Counted from the first letter of the stretch, positions 1 to 8,500 are shown. The stretch is 64,000 bases of DNA from Gordonia lacunae (GCF_002149015.1 NZ_NGFO01000030.1:1-64000); one strand, 5' to 3'. Numbers and translations are program-made. The notes: generated by a model from the letters alone, not told the origin.

Positions 1-24
1 CCTTTGCGGTGTCGAGGTGGGCGG

Positions 25-567
25 TCAGGGCACGAGGAGTGCGTTGAGACCGGGGATGATGCTGCTGGTCACCGTGCCGCTGTACTGCTCGCGCAGCACG
101 GTCACGGTGGCCACGACCGGGCCGGCGCCGGTGCGGGCGGCGGCCGAGGTGGGCAGGCTGACCGGGTAACCGGTGACGGGCACGGTGCCGGGTGCAAACG
201 CGGGGCGCTGCCAGTGTCGCAGTGCCACAGTGCCGCTGGCACCGGTGGTCAGGTTGCGCCACGAGACCGACAGGTAGCGGTAGGCGTATTGGTAGTGCCA
301 CGGTGCGGGGTTGGCGACGGTGAACGTCACCGAGGATCCTGCTGCGGGCCGGGCGATCACATGCGTCTGCTGGAATGATCCACCGGGCACACCGCCGGGT
401 CCGGCTTCGATCCCGCCGATCGCCGGGATGGCGAATGACAGTTCCTGCGCGGCAACCGGATGTGCTACCGGCTCCGACGGTGTTGCGGCGGCTAGCGGGG
501 TGGCGGCGAACGACAGTGCCGCGACCGAGGCGGCTACGCCGGTGAGGATTCGAGTTCGAAGAGACAT
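25..567 (-). CDS. Secreted protein of unknown function
   Basis: I do not recognise a family. The 180-residue protein starts with a Sec signal peptide: MSLRTR, then a hydrophobic alanine-rich stretch to about residue 27 with an ALA-type cleavage region, so it is probably exported. The mature part is rich in Ala, Val, Thr and Pro with few charges. It contains PWHYQYAYRYLSVSWRN (about residues 89-105), which suggests a small beta-rich extracellular domain. No cysteines or membrane helices follow the signal. A GAAGG ribosome binding site lies about 7 bases before the ATG. The gene is divergent from the padR-like gene at 729 across a 161-base gap. Function unknown. Confidence 0.7.
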   Translation of the reverse strand: MSLRTRILTGVAASVAALSFAATPLAAATPSEPVAHPVAAQELSFAIPAIGGIEAGPGGVPGGSFQQTHVIARPAAGSSVTFTVANPAPWHYQYAYRYLSVSWRNLTTGASGTVALRHWQRPAFAPGTVPVTGYPVSLPTSAAARTGAGPVVATVTVLREQYSGTVTSSIIPGLNALLVP

Positions 568-705
568 GTGACACCTTCATCTGGTGGGAGTGGTTGTTGC
601 AGATGCAATAAATGACATCGGCGATTAGAAATCATGGACCACATGGGGGAGATCGACAGTGAGGCGGGAGTGTTACCGGTGTCGTTCGGGTATATGAATG
701 CAAAC

Positions 706-723
706 TATCCTAGTGCTAGGATA
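706..723 (+). promoter_or_regulatory. Palindromic operator overlapping the -10 box of the padR-like gene
   Basis: TATCCTAG and its exact complement CTAGGATA are separated by TG. The hexamer TAGGAT (717-722) sits 6 bases before the GTG at 729, the spacing expected of a -10 box for a leaderless mRNA. A protein bound here would block its own promoter, consistent with PadR autoregulation (inferred). Confidence 0.6.
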
Positions 724-728
724 TCGGC

Positions 729-1262
729 GTGCGATTGACTTCCGCCGAACTGACCGTGCTGGGCCTGATCGTGGAGCGCCCGCGGCATGGTTATGACCTG
801 GAGCAGGTCATCGATCAACGAGGTATCCGGCAGTGGACGGACATCGGCTTCTCCTCGATCTACTACGTGCTCGCCAAGCTGGAGAAGCGCGACCTGATCG
901 AAGCGACCGAAGCGAACGAGGGCCGTCCCGGGGTGAAGTCCCGGCGGGTGTTACAGGCCACTGCGAAGGGTCGGCAGGTCGCTGCGGATGAGACGGTCGC
1001 ATTCATCGCCGATCTGCGGGCTGTCCCACATCCGGTGCTCGTCGGAGTGGCCAACTCGGCGTTGGTGTCCGCTCACACCTACGATGACGCGCTGCGTAGC
1101 AGGTTGATCCAGCTTCAGGCGCGGATCGCATCCGTCAGGGAAGCCGAGCGGTCGCAAGCTCCGCTCCCGCGCCCCGCCCGTGAGGTCTTCTCGTACTCCC
1201 TCAACCTGCTCGAGGCGGAGAGGTCGTGGCTCGCCGAACGAGTCCAGGTGTCCGATGACTGA
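729..1262 (+). CDS. PadR-family transcriptional regulator
   Basis: The N-terminal 90 residues form the PadR winged helix: LTSAELTVLGLIVERPRHGYDLEQ is followed by GFSSIYYVLAKLEKRDLIEA, the recognition helix and wing. A C-terminal helical region (about 95-175) fits the dimerisation domain of the PadR/AphA type. Length, 177 residues, is usual. The GTG start has no ribosome binding site but lies 6 bases after a TAGGAT -10 box inside an 18-base palindrome, so the transcript is probably leaderless and autoregulated. The 3' end overlaps the next gene by 8 bases, which implies translational coupling and a shared function. The effector is unknown. Confidence 0.85.
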   Translation: MRLTSAELTVLGLIVERPRHGYDLEQVIDQRGIRQWTDIGFSSIYYVLAKLEKRDLIEATEANEGRPGVKSRRVLQATAKGRQVAADETVAFIADLRAVPHPVLVGVANSALVSAHTYDDALRSRLIQLQARIASVREAERSQAPLPRPAREVFSYSLNLLEAERSWLAERVQVSDD

Positions 1263-2319
1263 TCCGGGCCGGCTCCCACCGTCCGACGAGATGATCATCG
1301 ACGGGATCTCGACGGCCGGCGGCGCGCATTGCGAGACAACGGCCCTGGGTGTGCTCCTCCGACACGCCGGGCTCGATCTCTCCGAGCCGATGCTCTTCGG
1401 GCTCGGGAATGGGCTGTCCTTCATCTACTGGGACTCCAAGAAGCAGGACCTTCCGTTCCTGGGTGGCCGGGTGAAACCCTTCGTGCTGACTCGGAACCTG
1501 AGCCGACGGCTGGGGCTCGAGCTGCACGTGCAGGAGACCGCGTCCGCACGAAAGGCCTGGAACCACGTCCGCTCGTCGGTCGACGAGGGGGTTCCCGTCG
1601 GGCTGCAGCTCGACAGCCACGAACTGGAGTACTTCGGATCCCGGGTGCACTTCGCCGGTCATGTCGTCGCCATGTACGGCTACGACGCCGAGCGAGCGTA
1701 TCTGGTCGACACCGCCCAGCAGGGCGGAGCTGTGTCGACGAGCCTGGAGAGCCTGGCCAGGGCCCGGGCCGCGCGTGGGCCGATGTCGGCTCGTCATCGA
1801 TCCTTCACTGTCCGGGCAGCGCCCGATATGACTGTCGCGCAGATCATCTCGTCGATCATCCCCTCGATCATCACGTGCGCCGAGGACTTTCTGGCCCCAC
1901 CGATCGCCAATCTGGGCAACAGGGGAATCCGAGTGGCGGCCCAGCGAGTGCGGTCGTGGTTCGATCGAGTCGAGGACCCCGGCCGCGACCTCGCCGTCAT
2001 CGCCGGCCTCATGGAACGTGCGGGCACCGGCGGTGCGTTGTTCCGCAACCTGTACCGCGACTTCCTGACGGAGTGCCATGAATTCCTCGAAGGTGAGCCG
2101 GGCGCGGGCCTCATCGAGCAGGGCAGGGATCTCTTCGCCGAATCCGCGTCGCTGTGGACGAACGTTGCCCAACTCATCGAGAAAGCCGGTGCCGCAGGGC
2201 GTCCGGATGATCTCGACACCGCGAGCCGGCTGCTCGAGGACATCGCGACGATCGAGACCTCGGCGATGACCGCACTCCGCTCCCTGGCGGAATCCGCGTC
2301 AGACCGCGATCGGTCCTGA
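1255..2319 (+). CDS. BtrH N-domain / DUF4872-type papain-fold protein
   Basis: The 354-residue protein resembles the family with a BtrH N-terminal domain followed by a DUF4872-like region. BtrH is an acyltransferase of butirosin synthesis with a cysteine-peptidase fold. Candidate catalytic residues are Cys26 in GAHCETTAL, His136 in FAGHVVAMYGYD and Asp152 in AYLVDT, the Cys-His-Asp order of papain-like C39 proteins. The C-terminal half is helical and has no recognised motif. The ATG at 1255 overlaps the PadR stop region, so it is translated with the regulator. Whether it is an acyltransferase, amidase or peptidase cannot be told from sequence. No biosynthetic cluster surrounds it, so the substrate is unknown. 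Confidence 0.7.
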   Translation: MTDPGRLPPSDEMIIDGISTAGGAHCETTALGVLLRHAGLDLSEPMLFGLGNGLSFIYWDSKKQDLPFLGGRVKPFVLTRNLSRRLGLELHVQETASARKAWNHVRSSVDEGVPVGLQLDSHELEYFGSRVHFAGHVVAMYGYDAERAYLVDTAQQGGAVSTSLESLARARAARGPMSARHRSFTVRAAPDMTVAQIISSIIPSIITCAEDFLAPPIANLGNRGIRVAAQRVRSWFDRVEDPGRDLAVIAGLMERAGTGGALFRNLYRDFLTECHEFLEGEPGAGLIEQGRDLFAESASLWTNVAQLIEKAGAAGRPDDLDTASRLLEDIATIETSAMTALRSLAESASDRDRS

Positions 2320-2377
2320 CCCTGCGACTGCGCGGATGTCCGGCAGAGTCCAGGAGTTCCCGGGGTTGCCGAGTAGA

Positions 2378-2797
2378 TCAGCCGCAGTCCGTGGTGAAGT
2401 CCGCAATGACGAGGAGAAACACATAGCCGACCATCGCCAGCACGACCGCGGTCACCGCGAGACCCATTCGGATGGTCCACCCTCGGCCGGAGCGGCGGCG
2501 GCTGGTCACGAGCGAGGCAAGGAGTACTGCCCCGACGGCCAGCGCGATGGAACTCGGGATGATGATGCCCAGGGACGCGACGCGGAAGTCCGCGTCACGT
2601 TCAGCGGCGCTGCTGTAGCTGGGATCGCAGAAGTCGCCGCCACCGGTGGTCGATGCGACGGCGGCGGACACGGTGATGAACGCGACAACCGGCGCCGCCA
2701 GGACATACATCCACGCCCAGATCTCGCCTGCCCTGGACCGTGACGTCGTCGAGGTGCTGTTGTCCGGCGTGGAACCGGACCGGGCGGAAGAGTTCAT
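2378..2797 (-). CDS. Small membrane protein of unknown function
   Basis: The 139-residue protein has a polar N-terminus (about 25 residues) and then three hydrophobic segments, near residues 29-50, 74-98 and 111-133. Two cysteines occur, one in the loop CDPSYSS after the first helix and one at the C-terminus (TTDCG); they could form an extracytoplasmic disulfide. I chose the ATG at 2797 because the reading frame upstream is only the antisense shadow of neighbouring genes. The family was not recognised. It is convergent with the BtrH-like gene and divergent from the SRPBCC gene at 2984. Confidence 0.6.
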   Translation of the reverse strand: MNSSARSGSTPDNSTSTTSRSRAGEIWAWMYVLAAPVVAFITVSAAVASTTGGGDFCDPSYSSAAERDADFRVASLGIIIPSSIALAVGAVLLASLVTSRRRSGRGWTIRMGLAVTAVVLAMVGYVFLLVIADFTTDCG

Positions 2798-2983
2798 CTT
2801 CTCGACCGTACCTCGACTGCGGCAGCATGATCGGGCAGTCGGAGTGGCGGCGTACGGGTTCGGAGTGCGCCCGCGGGCCGACGCGAACCGGGTCGGGTGG
2901 TTCGGCGGAGTGCCGCGAGCGCATAGGGTCGAGGCGGTAGGGCCGCCCGCACGGTCGGCCGAACGAGACGAACGGGGAGAACT

Positions 2984-3421
2984 GTGGGAGTGGTACGGCA
3001 TCAGGCGACGATCGACAAACCGCGTGAGCGGGTGTTCGACTACATCGACGGATATCAGAACGTTCCCGAGTACCTGCTCGGGGTCACCCGGTTCGAGCCG
3101 ACGACGGAGCAGACGAGCGGGCTCGGCGCGAAGTTCGCGGTGTCGATGGATGTCGGACCGAAGACGCTGAAGTCCGTGGTCGAGTGCACGGGGTATGTCG
3201 AGAACGAACTCATCGAACTCAAGGCCGTCGAGGGTTTCGACGCGAACACGACGTGGCGGTTCGCCGACGCGGACGGCGGATCGGGCACCGAACTCGACGT
3301 CGAGATCGTCTACAACCTGCCCGGCGGGATGGCAGGCAAACTCCTGGGCAAGGTCGTCGGACCGTTCGCCGCGCAGGCCGTGCGTCACACGGAGGCGACC
3401 ATCAAGAAGAAGATCGACTAG
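2984..3421 (+). CDS. SRPBCC-fold polyketide cyclase/dehydrase-like protein
   Basis: The 145 residues show the START/SRPBCC pattern. An N-terminal strand HQATIDKPRERVFDYI is followed by a helix, central beta strands (FEPTTEQTSGLGAKFAVSM), the GSGTELDVEIVY strand, and a long C-terminal helix ending KKKID. Such proteins bind hydrophobic ligands, and many actinobacterial copies have no known substrate. The start is GTG, 5 bases after GGGGAGA. The stop overlaps the stop of the convergent MFS gene by 4 bases. Without a partner gene no ligand can be named. Confidence 0.75.
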   Translation: MGVVRHQATIDKPRERVFDYIDGYQNVPEYLLGVTRFEPTTEQTSGLGAKFAVSMDVGPKTLKSVVECTGYVENELIELKAVEGFDANTTWRFADADGGSGTELDVEIVYNLPGGMAGKLLGKVVGPFAAQAVRHTEATIKKKID

Positions 3422-5067
3422 GAACCGTTCGTCGTCGCCGGAGGCCCCGATGTCACGGTCCGATCGTCGGGGCCGGGTTCGGGAATCCGGCTGGGCAGAT
3501 GCCGCGAGAACAGCAACGCCAGGACGAGAAGACCGAACACGACGAACAGCGCCTGCTGCAACGCAGCGATCTGTGAGTCCGCGTAGGCCTGGGAGACCGC
3601 CTGCGCGGACTCCGGCGAGCCACCAGCGTCGAGGACGAGGGTGCGGGCCTCGTCGGCGGAGATGATCGGTACGCCCGCGGCGTCGACCGTGCTGATGATC
3701 TGCTGCTGATCTGCCGCAGGGAGATTCTCGGTGTCGTTGACCGCCGACACGAAGCCCGACGAGAGCATGAGGAGAAAGACCGAGCCGGCCACCGCGGTGC
3801 CGAACGACGAGCCCAGGTTCTGGAACGTTCCCTGGAGGCCGCCGACCTCCGAGGTGTCCTTCTCCTCGACGGCGGACATGTTGACGTTGCCCAACTGTGA
3901 GGCGAGCAGTCCGAATCCGGCACCCACCACGAACATGCCGGCGGCAAACACCGCGCTCCGCAGGTCGGTTCCCACCGAGGCGATGACGAGGAGCGTCCCG
4001 AGCGCCATCGTGATCTGCCCGCCCCGGGCGATGAACCGGGCGGAACGTCGTGCGGTGAGCCAGGATCCGAGGATCGAGAACAGGACGAGCCCGACCGAGA
4101 GCGGCAGTATCTTCACCCCGGTCTGCAGCGCGTCGCGGCCGAGCATCGTCTGCAGGTACACCGGGACCACGAAGAACAGGGCGGCGATGGCGAAGTACTG
4201 GGCGAGGAAACCGCCGAGTCCGCTTCGTAGCGGGGCGATGCGGAACAGTTCGACGCGCAGCAGAGGTTGGCGGCCGGAGTCGGCGAGCGCGCGTTGCCGC
4301 ACGACGAACAACCAGAGCACGACGACCCCGAGGAGCAGCAGGTACGCGACGGGTGAGACACCCAGCGGGGCGATCTGGTCCCCGCCGATCTCGGGCGGAT
4401 GCTGCGGCTTCAACCACCCCCATGTCTTCGACTGCAGGACGCCGTAGACGATGAGCGCCAGGCCGCCGGCGGATGCCACGACGCTCAGCGGGTCGATGCG
4501 CACGTTCCTGTCGCGAGGTACGTCGTGGATCAGCTTGGCCGCGAACAGGACTGCCACCATCACCACCGTCTCCGCGACGAACACGTAGCGCCAGGACAGG
4601 TAGGTGGTCATCACGCCGCCGAGGAGCGGGCCGATGGCGGCGGCCAGCCCGGTGACCGCGCCCAGGATCGAGAAGGCGGTGACGCGCGCCTTGCCGGTGT
4701 AGTTGATGGCGGCCAGCGATGCGATCGCGGGGATGACGAGAACCGCGCCCAGCCCCTCGACCAGTGACCAGCCGATCAGCAGGACGGTCAGGTTGGGACT
4801 CAGCGCGGTGGTCAGCGAGCCGATGCCGTAGATGACCGCGCCGATCTTGAAAGCGCGTGCGCGGCCCATCAAGTCGCCGAGTTTCCCGCCGGTCAACATG
4901 AAGGCGGCCATCGTGAGCGCGTAGAACGTGATCGCGGCCTGCATGCCGGTGATCGAGGTCCCGAGGTCGTCGGCCACCACCGAGATCGACACGTTCATCA
5001 CGGTGCTGTCGAGCACCATGACGAATTGCGAGACGGCCAGGATGATGATCACGGACCAAGAGCGCAT
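3418..5067 (-). CDS. MFS drug-resistance transporter, 14-TM DHA2 type
   Basis: The 549-residue protein is an EmrB/QacA-type major facilitator. The first helix carries FVMVLDSTVMNVSI, equivalent to motif D1 of the 14-helix DHA2 exporters. Motif A is GGKLGDLMGRARAF (about residues 60-73) and motif C is in helix 5 (GAVTGLAAAIGPLLGG). It should export hydrophobic compounds by proton antiport. An extra C-terminal hydrophobic segment (ALFVVFGLLVLALLF) precedes a short polar tail. The gene lies 52 bases downstream of the TetR gene on the same strand and is probably co-transcribed with it. Since that regulator is divergent from lcp, the transporter may belong to the same regulon (inference). Confidence 0.88.
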   Translation of the reverse strand: MRSWSVIIILAVSQFVMVLDSTVMNVSISVVADDLGTSITGMQAAITFYALTMAAFMLTGGKLGDLMGRARAFKIGAVIYGIGSLTTALSPNLTVLLIGWSLVEGLGAVLVIPAIASLAAINYTGKARVTAFSILGAVTGLAAAIGPLLGGVMTTYLSWRYVFVAETVVMVAVLFAAKLIHDVPRDRNVRIDPLSVVASAGGLALIVYGVLQSKTWGWLKPQHPPEIGGDQIAPLGVSPVAYLLLLGVVVLWLFVVRQRALADSGRQPLLRVELFRIAPLRSGLGGFLAQYFAIAALFFVVPVYLQTMLGRDALQTGVKILPLSVGLVLFSILGSWLTARRSARFIARGGQITMALGTLLVIASVGTDLRSAVFAAGMFVVGAGFGLLASQLGNVNMSAVEEKDTSEVGGLQGTFQNLGSSFGTAVAGSVFLLMLSSGFVSAVNDTENLPAADQQQIISTVDAAGVPIISADEARTLVLDAGGSPESAQAVSQAYADSQIAALQQALFVVFGLLVLALLFSRHLPSRIPEPGPDDRTVTSGPPATTNGS

Positions 5068-5119
5068 CGTCAGTCTCCTCGGATGTGGTGAGCGCTCTGA
5101 TCTTTACAGGTTCGCGCGC

Positions 5120-5785
5120 CTACTGCGCGGGATTGAGCATCGGTACGAGGAACTGGCGCGCGACCGTGGCGAGCTGCTCGTCGTCGGTGATGTCGACGAC
5201 GCGGCTGGGCACGGTGAGGAACGACGCCGACACACGGACCATCATCTCGGCCACGAGGTCGACGTCGAGGAGGTCGGAGATGTTGCCCGCCAGTTGTTCT
5301 CGACGCAGCTGTGCGGCGACGAAATGCTGGACCGTCGCGAGCAGCATGCCGTCCCCGCCGATCATCGATTCGATCAGCATGCTGGGCTCGGCGTCGTTGA
5401 TCTCGCCGATCAGCGGATTGCCGGAGATGGCTCGCAGCGAACCGACGAACCCGAAGACCACGCGGTCGGCGACGGTGTCGGCGCGGGGGATCTCGGCGCG
5501 GAAGCGGTCGAAGTAGCGGCGGAACTCGCGCAGCACCACCTGGTCGACGAGTGCGTCCTTGGTGGCGAACTTGCGGTAGAGGGTGACCCTCGTGACGCCC
5601 GCGCTCTTCGCCACCTTCTCCATCGGCGTCCGCTGGACACCCAGGCGGCAGAACAGCTCGAAGGCGGCATCGAGGAGGCGCTCGGCGGTCGGATCGGCTG
5701 TCTCCTCCGACGGTGTCGAGGACTCGAGGAATGCGCGCTGCAGGAGCGAACTCGACAGCGAAGCGCCGGACGGCTGCGTGGTCAC
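5120..5785 (-). CDS. TetR-family regulator divergent from lcp (LcpR-like)
   Basis: The 221-residue protein has a TetR DNA-binding domain at about residues 33-80: AERLLDAAFELFCRLG, then the HTH AKSAGVTRVTLYRKFATKDAL. The remainder is a helical ligand-binding domain. The start is GTG after a GGGGG-containing site. It faces lcp across a 150-base region with palindromes, the arrangement described for lcpR, the TetR regulator of a rubber oxygenase gene in Gordonia polyisoprenivorans. On that basis it probably represses lcp and its own operon with the MFS gene until a rubber breakdown product appears. The function is inferred from position, not from a diagnostic residue. Confidence 0.8.
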   Translation of the reverse strand: MTTQPSGASLSSSLLQRAFLESSTPSEETADPTAERLLDAAFELFCRLGVQRTPMEKVAKSAGVTRVTLYRKFATKDALVDQVVLREFRRYFDRFRAEIPRADTVADRVVFGFVGSLRAISGNPLIGEINDAEPSMLIESMIGGDGMLLATVQHFVAAQLRREQLAGNISDLLDVDLVAEMMVRVSASFLTVPSRVVDITDDEQLATVARQFLVPMLNPAQ

Positions 5786-5830
5786 CTGGTCACCCCCTTC
5801 CTCTCATGATGACGGCGTGAGCGTCCATGA

Positions 5831-5914
5831 TCGCAAAATTTGCGAAACAGATGTGTCCTGGACCACCCGGTGGTAACAATGATACAAGGATACGTTGTTT
5901 GTCACATTGATACA
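5831..5914 (+). promoter_or_regulatory. Operator cluster between the tetR-like gene and lcp
   Basis: Three symmetric or repeated elements lie in 84 bases. TCGCAAA-A-TTTGCGA (5831-5845) and ACCACC-C-GGTGGT (5862-5874) are palindromes with 7- and 6-base arms. AATGATACA (5878-5886) is repeated as ATTGATACA (5906-5914), 28 bases apart. On the minus strand TGTGAC and TATCAT, 16 bases apart, could be the promoter of the tetR-like gene. Which element binds the regulator cannot be decided by eye. Confidence 0.5.
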
Positions 5915-5935
5915 TGGAAGTGATGGGACGGGGTC

Positions 5936-7159
5936 ATGGAAGATCTGAACAGGCGGAACCTCATACGGGCCGGCGGTGTCGTCGGCGCGGCCGGTGCGGT
6001 GGCGGCACTCTCGCAGACGACACCGTGGACGTGGTCGCCGGCGAACTCGGTGCCCGGCCGAGGTCGGGGCGCGGATCCCCGGCAACTATGGGACGACGAG
6101 GCGGATCCGGTGATCGCCAGGGTCATCGACAGCGGGCAGGTACACAAGGTCAACCGGCTGCTGCGCACGTGGCATCGTAACTCGCAGCCGCTGCCGGCCG
6201 GGTTGCCCTCGGAATTGCGCGACTTCATGGAGCACGCGCGCCAGCTGCCGTCGTGGACGGACCAGGCCAAGCTGGCCGACGCGGTCCGGTTCAACCAGAA
6301 GCGTGGAACCTACCTCGGCGTCCTGTACGGCTTCGCCAGCGGCATGATGAGCACGGTCATCCCGCGGGAGGCCCGGTCGGTGTACTACTCCAAGGGCGGA
6401 TGGGACCTCAAGGACCGCATCACCAAGACCGCCAAGCTCGGCTACGACATCGGCTCGCTCAACGCCTACCAACCCGGCGGTGAGATGGTCGTGACGTGCG
6501 TCAAGACCCGCATGGCCCACGCGGGCGTGCGGCATCTCCTGCCGCAGTCGCCCCACTGGACGCACGGGGCGACGGAGAAGAAGCCGATCAGCCAGGCCGA
6601 CATCATGGTCACCTGGCACAGCCTGCCGACCACCGTCATGCGCAACTTCGACAAGTGGAACGTCCCGATCGCGGCGGACGAGTCCGCCGGATTCCTGCAC
6701 TCGTGGCAGATCACCGCTCGTCTGCTCGGCGTCCAGGACGAGTACATCCCCGCGTCATGGGCCGCCGCCGATTCGCAGGCGCGACAGGTGCTCGATCCGA
6801 TCCTGGCCCCGACCCCGGAGGGCCGCAAGCTCGCCGACATGCTGCTGGATCTCGGTATGAACCTGGATCTCTCGCTGATCTCGCGGGGCGTGCTGGGGGC
6901 GCTCACGAGGTTCGTGCTCGGCGACCAGGTCGCCAACTGGTATCAGATCCCGCGCGAGCCCGTGTGGAGCCCACTGCTCGAGACGGCGTGGGGTCCCTAC
7001 GTGCAGATTCGCGAGGGTCTGCTGAACGTCGGCATGCCGCGTGAGGCGTACTGGCTGTTCGACGAATTCCTCCGCCAGTTCGTGCTTTTCTACATGTCCG
7101 AACTGCGGATGCCGATCAACATCGAGATACCGGTGATCAACAACCCGAAGTACAAGTAG
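5936..7159 (+). CDS. lcp: Latex clearing protein (rubber oxygenase), b-type cytochrome
   Basis: The 407-residue protein belongs to the DUF2236/MpaB-like oxygenases and matches the Lcp branch. Lcp is a secreted haem b dioxygenase that cleaves poly(cis-1,4-isoprene) at double bases into oligo-isoprenoid aldehydes and ketones. A twin-arginine signal (NRRNLIRAGG, then an alanine-rich core) opens the protein. Residues known to be important in Streptomyces K30 Lcp all have counterparts three positions lower: Glu145, Arg161, Lys164 and Thr165 in RITKT, and the axial haem ligand His195 in RMAHAGVRH. Length equals the family norm. The short G-rich region before the ATG is a weak ribosome binding site. 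The divergent TetR gene probably controls it. Confidence 0.93.
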   Translation: MEDLNRRNLIRAGGVVGAAGAVAALSQTTPWTWSPANSVPGRGRGADPRQLWDDEADPVIARVIDSGQVHKVNRLLRTWHRNSQPLPAGLPSELRDFMEHARQLPSWTDQAKLADAVRFNQKRGTYLGVLYGFASGMMSTVIPREARSVYYSKGGWDLKDRITKTAKLGYDIGSLNAYQPGGEMVVTCVKTRMAHAGVRHLLPQSPHWTHGATEKKPISQADIMVTWHSLPTTVMRNFDKWNVPIAADESAGFLHSWQITARLLGVQDEYIPASWAAADSQARQVLDPILAPTPEGRKLADMLLDLGMNLDLSLISRGVLGALTRFVLGDQVANWYQIPREPVWSPLLETAWGPYVQIREGLLNVGMPREAYWLFDEFLRQFVLFYMSELRMPINIEIPVINNPKYK

Positions 7160-7165
7160 CCCGAA

Positions 7166-8500
7166 CTAGTCGGCGGACATCTTCGCAGCCCCCGCCGACT
7201 CGCCGACTTCCACCGCCCGGTCCTGCTCCGTTTTGTTCCGCTTCGGCAACAGGGGGATGCGGGGCCGGGCGGTCAGCCATTTGCTGAACGGCAGGCGCAG
7301 GAGGAGGTCGACCAGCGCCAGCGAGGCCGCCAGTACCAAGGCGATCAAGATGATCGAGCGCAGGACCGCCGAGTGCGGGAACCAGTCGAAGAGTCCGCTG
7401 AGGAATCCCACTCGGCCCAGGATGTCGAGGATCAGCGGGTGGACCGCGAAGACGCCGAACGCGCGCAAGGTGGCCTGCGACACCAGCTTCCCGCCCGCCG
7501 GACGGCCGGCGGCGCGTCGGTCATCCCAGACCAGACCGATGAGCCACAACAGGACGAAGCCGCCGATGAACCAGGGCAGGGACACCGGGTTCCAGGCCGT
7601 GTTGGCCTTCCACGGCACATTCCCCGGCGACGTCGCCAACAGGTAGCCGGCGATGCTGAACGCCGCGCAGCCCGCCGCGACCAGCACGACCGTGGCCATG
7701 TGGTCACGGAGCCAGCGGTCGACGGCATCGCGATGTTGCGCGGCCAGGACACCCATCGCGACGAAGAGCGCATACATCGGGAGCGTCTTCCACAGATGCT
7801 GGTAGGCGACATCCCACGCGTGACCGGAGGGTCGTGGGAGGTACTGGTAGACGACGAACACCAGGAGCTGGATCGCGGTCCCGCCGGCCAGCAGCAGCCA
7901 TGGGCGATTGCGGCCGCGTTCGAAGACCCACGCGATCAGTGGGAAGAACAGGTAGATCTGCATGGAGATCAACAAGAAGTACAGCTGGTACTTGCCCTCG
8001 CCCACGAGCAGGTCGTGCCCGAGCCTGGGCAGCATCTCGCCGACGGGCGGGAACGGGTTGTCGGCCAGGATGAGGTGGTCGGTGATCGTGTAGATCAGCG
8101 TCCAGGCGAGGTACGGCCCGACGACCAGCCCGAACCGACGCCGCCAGAACTGCCACGGCGACATCTCCCGGCCCTGCATGCTCAGCACCAGGACGTACAG
8201 GGTCACCGCCACGAATCCATAGCGCGTCAGATGGCACAGGGTTCCCACGAGATTCGCGCCGCGGATCTCGTCGACCCCGCCGTTGATGGCATTCACGCTG
8301 TGCGCGACGACCACGAAGGTGAACAGCACGACACGGACGAAATCGGCGGTGTGAGCGCGTCCGCGCGGCCGGGTCGCCGAGACGGGAGGTGACGGCTCGG
8401 CGGGACGGGGTGCTGCGGTGGTGGAGTCCGGCGACTCGACAGCGCTGGCCGTGGTCTCGTCGTCGTCGGCGGTGCGCGCCGATCCTGATGCCGCGTGCAC
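7166..8500 (-). CDS. Acyltransferase family 3 membrane protein
   Basis: About 444 residues. After a polar Ala/Pro/Thr-rich N-terminus of some 50 residues comes HTADFVRVVLFTFVVVAHS, the first helix with the conserved catalytic histidine of acyltransferase-3 (OafA/NodX) enzymes. About ten hydrophobic helices follow, and then a basic tail (KWLTARPRIPLLPKRNKTE). These proteins transfer acyl groups to cell-surface sugars or lipids. I start at GTG 8500; an in-frame TTG at 8503 is 8 bases from a GGGGAGG site and is equally possible. The 3' end is 6 bases from the lcp stop in convergent orientation, with no visible terminator between them. Substrate unknown. Confidence 0.82.
   Translation of the reverse strand: MHAASGSARTADDDETTASAVESPDSTTAAPRPAEPSPPVSATRPRGRAHTADFVRVVLFTFVVVAHSVNAINGGVDEIRGANLVGTLCHLTRYGFVAVTLYVLVLSMQGREMSPWQFWRRRFGLVVGPYLAWTLIYTITDHLILADNPFPPVGEMLPRLGHDLLVGEGKYQLYFLLISMQIYLFFPLIAWVFERGRNRPWLLLAGGTAIQLLVFVVYQYLPRPSGHAWDVAYQHLWKTLPMYALFVAMGVLAAQHRDAVDRWLRDHMATVVLVAAGCAAFSIAGYLLATSPGNVPWKANTAWNPVSLPWFIGGFVLLWLIGLVWDDRRAAGRPAGGKLVSQATLRAFGVFAVHPLILDILGRVGFLSGLFDWFPHSAVLRSIILIALVLAASLALVDLLLRLPFSKWLTARPRIPLLPKRNKTEQDRAVEVGESAGAAKMSAD

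Noticed and set aside
311-571. 86-codon plus-strand frame overlapping the secreted protein gene
   Set aside because: Antisense of the signal peptide region; the minus-strand gene has a signal peptide and ribosome binding site.
2378-5059. Very long minus-strand frame of 893 codons covering the membrane gene, SRPBCC and MFS genes
   Set aside because: Only its last 139 codons look like protein. The rest is Arg/His/Pro-rich antisense or shifted sequence of the MFS gene, a common artefact of high GC.
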